Part shown: piece by piece, positions 59,001-64,000 of the stretch
Layout of the letters: every line of letters starts with the position of its first letter
Numbering within the stretch: position 1 is the first letter of the stretch
Assembly: GCA_003117195.1 (NCBI GenBank)
Contig: BDSI01000007.1
Span: 1-64,000 of the forward strand
Direction: 5' to 3'
Source: Eudorina sp. 2006-703-Eu-15
Taxonomy: Eukaryota; Chlorophyta; Chlorophyceae; Chlamydomonadales; Volvocaceae
Length of the DNA: 64,000 nt
Made by a program: the position numbers and the translations under genes
Notes under the pieces: generated by a model
The model's input: only the letters and a program-made list of their open reading frames with translations
What the model was told of the DNA's origin: nothing
Database searches by the model: none

Positions 59001-61560
59001 TGCACCTGGCGGCGTACTTCGCGGCGCCCACGTGGCTGGTGGGGCGGCTGGAGAGAGCGCAGCGGGAGAGGTTCAGGTCCCTGCTGGCGGCGTCGCCTCG
59101 ACCCAGCTTCTCCGACGGCAGGACACGTCAGCCTCCGCCGCCGCCGCTGCCGGCGGCGGCGGCGGCGGCGCTGGCCATCACGTCGCCGTACGAAATCCTG
59201 TCGGCGGCGTCGCCGCGGATCTCGAGCATCGCTCCCGGTGCCGCGCCGGCCCCGCCGGCGGCGGCGAAGGGGACAACAGGGGCAGCGGAAGGGGCCACCA
59301 CGGCCTCTGGCGGCGGCGGCAGCTCCACGGAGCTCTGCCCGTCGGCGTCCTCCGAAACCAGCAGTGTCGACAGCGCCTGCTGCACTGGGCCCTACGCCAT
59401 AGCCCACGCGGGGCAGGTCATCAGTGACGGCTCGGGCTTGACCTCTGCTGCCGCTGGCTATGGCAGCGGCGTGCTGCCGTCCGCCGCCGGAGGTGACGAA
59501 GGTGACGAAGGCGACGGAGGTGACGGAGGTGACGGAGGTGACGGAGGTGACGGAGACGGCGGAGGCGGCGGGGGCGGCGGAGGCGGCGGAGGCGGCGGTG
59601 CCGTCTCACAGCCTGGAAGCACCACACGTGGCGGTATTCCGGTCGCCGTGCCGGGGCTGGGCTACGATCCGCGTACGGCCGGCGCCGCTGCACCCGTCAG
59701 CGACGGCGCCGCCGGTGCAGATGCGTTCGTCGGCGGCGGCGCCACTAGGTGGCAGCAGACACCGCCGACGATCGGTAAGGTGACCGGTGCCGTGCCGCTG
59801 CCAAGCGCCTCGCCGGCACCGTCGCAACAAGACCGGAAGATGTCGTACAGTGACGGCGGCGGCGCCGGCGCAGGTCACGACGTCGAGCCGCAGGGCCTTC
59901 CATCGGTGCGCAGCCACACGGTTTGGCTCTCCTCCAGCGACTCCGATTCGGGTTCGGGAGAGTCGCACTCTCCGTTCGTACGGCAGTCTAACCCCGCGGA
60001 ACACCTCACGGCGTGCTCCGCGGCCAGTTCGGCGTCGCTGGCGGCGGCAGCGCCGGCGGAGCCGGCCGTGAATTTGAAGCCAGGAAGCGGTTCGGCGGCG
60101 GCGTCGCCGCCGCGCGCCGCCGGTACGGCCGCCCGTACAATGCCACCTTCCGTACTGCGCGGTACCTTGGTCGCTCGGCCGCGCTGGGAGGCAGCCGCCC
60201 TCGGCGGCGCCGCCGACAGTGCGGGCCCGGCCTCACCATTCGCCTCAAGACTGGTGCCAACCAGACCGCCGGCAGCGGCGGCGGCAGCGGCGGCGGCCAG
60301 TGGCATGCCCTTGACCCCGTCGGGGCCCAGCAAGGTACTGTCGTACAAGGCCTTGACCACGACGCGGTTTCTGAGCTACAAGGTCAGGGACCACGCCGGC
60401 GTTCCCTTTTCCGACGCAGCCGCCGCAGTCGCCAGTGCCTTCCGTGCTGCTTACCGTGCAGTGCCGACGGCGGCGGCGGCGGCGGCGGCGGCAGCATCGC
60501 CCTTGGCGGCGGCGCCGTCACATATGGCGGTGGCGTCCCTGTGGCCGCCGGCGGCGGTGGCGCCAGCGGCGGCTGCCGATGGCGACCCAGACTGGACCGA
60601 ATGCGCTCGGGCCGGCAATCGCCCCCGGATGCAAGGCGGCAACACCAAGAGCACAGTCGGCGACGGCTTGGCTTCGCTGAAAGTCGCGACGGAGGCGACG
60701 GCGACGTTGGGCAGCTGGTCATCGTTGACTGTACGACCCTCGGGCGATCGTGCCGTATCGCTCGTGTCGGCCGCGCTATCCGAGCACTGCTCTGATGCCG
60801 ACGCCGCTACGACGTCCGGCGCCGCCTCAGAGACCCAGACGCTGGCGGCGGCGGCGTCATTGTCGTCCAGGTTGCCACCGCCGTTGTCGCCGCCGCCGCC
60901 GCCACCGCGGCCGTACATGTCCCTCGCGCGCAGCGTGGTGGTAGAGGGCTGCGTGCACCTGCTCGGCGTCGTGACGAGCATCGGCGACCCATGGGTCAGT
61001 GACAGGCCTGACTGTGGCGGCGGCTGCGCCGCCTCCGTTTTCCACGCCGAGGTCGACGGAATGGAGCAGCTGGCAGCACTGCCGTACGATATCCGCGCCT
61101 GGTTGCAACGACATGACGGCGAGGCATGGATAGCCCTGAATGACGCCGGCGGCGCCTCCGCCGCGTCCGCCTCCGCCGCGTCCGCCTCCGCCGCCACAGT
61201 GCCTCTCACTGACCATTGCGGCGCGCAGTTTAAAGGCGACGATCTGATTGAATGGCGGCTGCAGCACCAGCAGCACCAGCAGCACCAGCCGCGGCTACCG
61301 CCAGAGATCAACGTGAGGGTAAGCGGCGCGACCTTCTGCGGGGCTGACGTCGCGGCGGCGTCAGGCCCGGCTCGAACCACGGCACCAGCGCCGTCGGAGG
61401 CCGCGGCGGCGGCGGCGGCGGCGGAGGCTGGCGGCGGTGGTGTTGGCGCGTGGCTGTACCCCGTCGCCGTCAGCTCGGCGGCCGAAGGGTCGGATGTCGG
61501 CGGGAGCCAGCCCGATGTGGAGGTGCGGCTGGTGCTGCCGGCGGAGCTGGCGGAGCCGCT

Positions 61561-61611
<51 letters not shown>

Positions 61612-62049
61612 TCACCAGCACATGGGCAGACAGCTACAGCCGCAAACGTGGACGAGTCACTGCGGCCCGAGAGATGCCGCATCCGGCAGCCGTGGCCGTG
61701 TCCGGGCTGTGGCTGTTGGCACGTGTGGCGGCGTCGTACTGGACGAGGTTGTGGAAGTGTCGTACGACGCGGCCGCTGGAGGTCGTGAGAGATTTTGCGG
61801 CGGCGGCGGCGACGGCACACCAACCCTAACGTAAGCAGGGGTAGTTTGTACGGATTTCCGGGGCCTTTCAGTACATGAGGCTTGTTTAGACTTTGTCTGA
61901 TCAGCCTTTCTGTGCGATACGGTATGTTTCGTGAGCCGCAACTGCCAGGTGCGAGGCGCGGACATAGACCTAACCTCGGAAATCTCTCGATTCGCAGGCT
62001 GCGCCTGCCCCAGCCCCAACGGCCGGGCGTCGTCTACATACACCTCCTG

Positions 62050-62080
<31 letters not shown>

Positions 62081-63411
62081 CAGCTTCTCTGTCGGGGGCT
62101 GCCGCCAACACGTCCTGCTGCACCGATTCCGCCGAGCCGGTTGCCGCCGCCGCCGCACCATCCAGCCAGCCGCTGGCGACGCTGCCGCTGCTCGTCCTGC
62201 CATCTGACGCAACAGCGGCCGAGCTGTGCTGGTTGTACGACGAGATGTCATGCGCTTTACACTGCTCCCAGCTTGCCTCGTCGGCATCGTCATCTTCTGC
62301 GGCGGCAGCGGAATTCGTGGACGGCATCGGATCCGAATCTCTGACAATGCTGGACGGCGGAAATGCAGCTGCCGGCGCCGCCGCCGCCGCCGCTGCAGCT
62401 GCCGATAAGCACGCGGCGGATTGGGTGGCGGCGGCGGCGGCGGCGGCGGCGCCGCCGCCGCCGCCGCCGCCGCCGCTGCCGTCAGACGCGTCAGTCCCCG
62501 CTGCCACTCGCTCGGCTGCATTCCAACACCACTTCGCGCCGCTCGCGCACGACCTTGGCTACCTGTTGACCCTCTGCTGCGCCCCCAAAGGCAACGTCCT
62601 AATCGCGGATGATCTCGGTACGGCAGCCGCCCCAAGTACGGCAGACCGTCGCGAGGACGGGACCACAGCGGCCGTCAGCGCTGCGCCGGGCGCGGGCGCT
62701 GCGGCGGTGTCGACTCCGGCCGCGGAACTTGAGGACACCAAGGCGGAACGCGGCCACGCCAGCGGCGGCGGCGGCGGCGACGCCTCCGCTCCCGTCGCGG
62801 CGCTGGCCGTTGCCGTTCTGACGTTCTTGACCGACTGCGGACTGACGTCCACGGTGGCGGACCTCCGCGGCTTGCTGACGGGGCTAGAGTGCCAGTTGGG
62901 CGTGCCCGCTCAGGCGCTGCTTTCTGACATACTTGGTACGGCAGTTGTACGGGCGCTGTCTGTGGACGACGAGGTCGGGCCCGAGCTCCCCCTGGTGTAC
63001 GACAGCCGGCAGGCGCCGGCGTGTCCCCCGTCACCACAAGGCTGCGACGTCGGGCCCGACACCGCCTTCAGCGGCGGAGGCGTCAAGCAGGCGGCCGCGG
63101 CGGAGCCGTGGGCAGCGGTGCCGCTGCCGTACGGTGGTGGTTTGTACGGCATGGAGACGGTTGAGGTCTCTCTGCTGTTGAGTGCCACGGCGCTGTGGAT
63201 GTGGATCAACGGGTTGGCCACCGTGGTTTCGGCGGCGCTGGTGGGCAGCGTCGCTCTCACGGCGGTGCGGCTGGCGGCAGCGTCCGCGGGACGACGCGTG
63301 ATGCGGGTCGGGTTTGGTGACCCACGGGTCGGTGATGAGAGTGCTTTCCCGCCAAATGGACATGGTGAGAAACAGCAGGCACCAGGCCTACTGGGTATGA
63401 GAGGTAGCTAG
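56076..63411 (+). CDS. Gene C: largest member of the novel polytopic membrane family
   Basis: Six exons: 56076-56501, 56869-57188, 57948-58044, 58232-58450, 58868-61830, 61998-63411. All are GT-AG and in phase, giving about 1812 aa. Residues 1-142 are low complexity ending FRAWCIQQ. Exon 2 encodes TVDLTVWVMELFVMALVTLN, then AGC, CPAC and FPC. Exon 3 encodes WLYMVALAAALTIVL. Exon 4 has RLGMMIGNVTAALSAAPICM and ALYYMPSY. Exon 5 starts with GLLEWVLAVATAYIATRR and WLLLHLAAYFAAPTWLVGRL and continues unbroken through regions that are three exons in A and B. Later blocks are VVVEGCVHLLGVVTSIGD (about residue 1040), RPGVVYIHLLPPP (1350), FAPLAHDLGYLLTL (1515) and FLTDCGLTSTVADLRGLL (1615). A C-terminal hydrophobic pair around WMWINGLATVVSAALVGSVA (1730-1765) follows. 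It holds a GDGGDG repeat (59491-59560) and a run of 16-17 Gln (about 61560-61610). Function unknown; probably an integral membrane protein. Confidence 0.87.
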
Positions 63412-64000
63412 TGCCGCCTGTGCTGGGCGACAACATGCCAGGGGTCGTGGAGGGGAAGGGAGAGAGGCGGCGTTCGACCCGTGGGGCGATGTTCGACCCG
63501 TGAGCCTGCGTTCGACCCGTGGGTCGGCGTTCGACCCGTGGGTGCAATCCCCTCTTTCCCCTGGTCGGCATCCGGTGTGTCTGATTGGGCAGTAGGGTTG
63601 GTACGTCAGTGCATGTCAGTCCGTCTCAGTCAACTTCGTTTGGTTTGGACCGTTCCTTCTTGCTTGGCATCGCGGACGTGTATGCGGCGGTGACATGCAC
63701 ACAGTTGGCCGTTGCTGGCAGTTGGGACGAGCCGACATACACGCACTCAGACATCCCCACCCGACTCACCTGCTGTCTGCAGTTGTGCGAAACTTGGATC
63801 GTTGGATGGTATTTCCCCCAACGACGAAAGCAAACGAACACAACCGACGTCTGCCGCGCCGAGAAGGGCCATTAGTGCGCGCCTTACACACCAGAGTACG
63901 GCATACGTTAAGTGACGGCGCGCGCAAGCACGGGCACGCGTGCGGTCGCGCGTGGTTCCGCCGTCGGCCACCGGGTGGCGAGGACAGTTGGCCGTACTGG
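63412..64000. other. 3' flank of gene C with GTTCGACCCGTGGG repeats
   Basis: Presumed 3' UTR and downstream DNA. Bases 63473-63545 hold four spaced copies of GTTCGACCCGTGRG about 19-24 bases apart, one of which is a complete GACCCGTGGGTC. No gene is supported before the right edge. Confidence 0.6.

Noticed and set aside
7..63990. CRISPR array or bacterial operon
   Set aside because: Repeats are minisatellites or dispersed palindromes without regular unique spacers, and genes are intron-rich and eukaryotic.

Overview
The window looks like nuclear DNA from a volvocine green alga (Chlamydomonas/Volvox lineage). It is GC-rich, with many short GT-AG introns, long Ala/Gly/Gln-rich coding stretches, abundant micro- and minisatellites, and genes that volvocine algae carry (proton-translocating transhydrogenase, an SRCR-domain fragment, a CRAL-TRIO protein, a Nopp140/SRP40 homologue). 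No operons, bacterial ribosome-binding sites, CRISPR arrays, rRNA genes or intact tRNA genes were seen.

Layout. 0-9 kb: two minus-strand genes, the 5' two thirds of a mitochondrial-type NAD(P) transhydrogenase (runs off the left edge) and a leucine-rich-repeat protein; both carry single-base frame breaks in otherwise conserved exons. 9-12.9 kb: gene-poor and repeat-rich, with an SRCR exon fragment, a perfect 44-bp-arm hairpin, tandem repeats and a cluster of CTATAG palindromes. 13.2-17.4 kb: plus-strand Nopp140/SRP40 homologue. 20.1-27.6 kb: gene A (minus). 29.5-30.4 kb: a small protein with a long hydrophobic hairpin. 35.5-38.4 kb: CRAL-TRIO (Sec14-like) protein (minus), divergent from a class I SAM methyltransferase (39.6-42.5 kb, plus) whose first intron begins with a minisatellite that copies the splice donor. 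46.2-53.0 kb: gene B (plus). 56.1-63.4 kb: gene C (plus).

The main discovery candidate is the set A, B and C: three paralogous, multi-exon genes for large polytopic membrane proteins (about 1554, 1187 and 1812 aa as modelled here). They share exon order, intron phases and several exact exon lengths. Each has an N-terminal membrane region of about six segments with a conserved cysteine pattern, then a long low-complexity tail with conserved blocks recalling the region C-terminal to the zinc finger in SPL1/SPL7/CRR1-type SBP proteins, but no zinc finger is visible. I do not recognise a named family. Exon 5 of A and C is almost identical in DNA although their other exons are well diverged, which points to gene conversion across about 34 kb in inverted orientation.

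A second genome-scale signal is the dodecamer GACCCRYGGGTC, which I counted 16 times in 64 kb, in introns, intergenic DNA and inside exons of A and C, where it is read in different frames.
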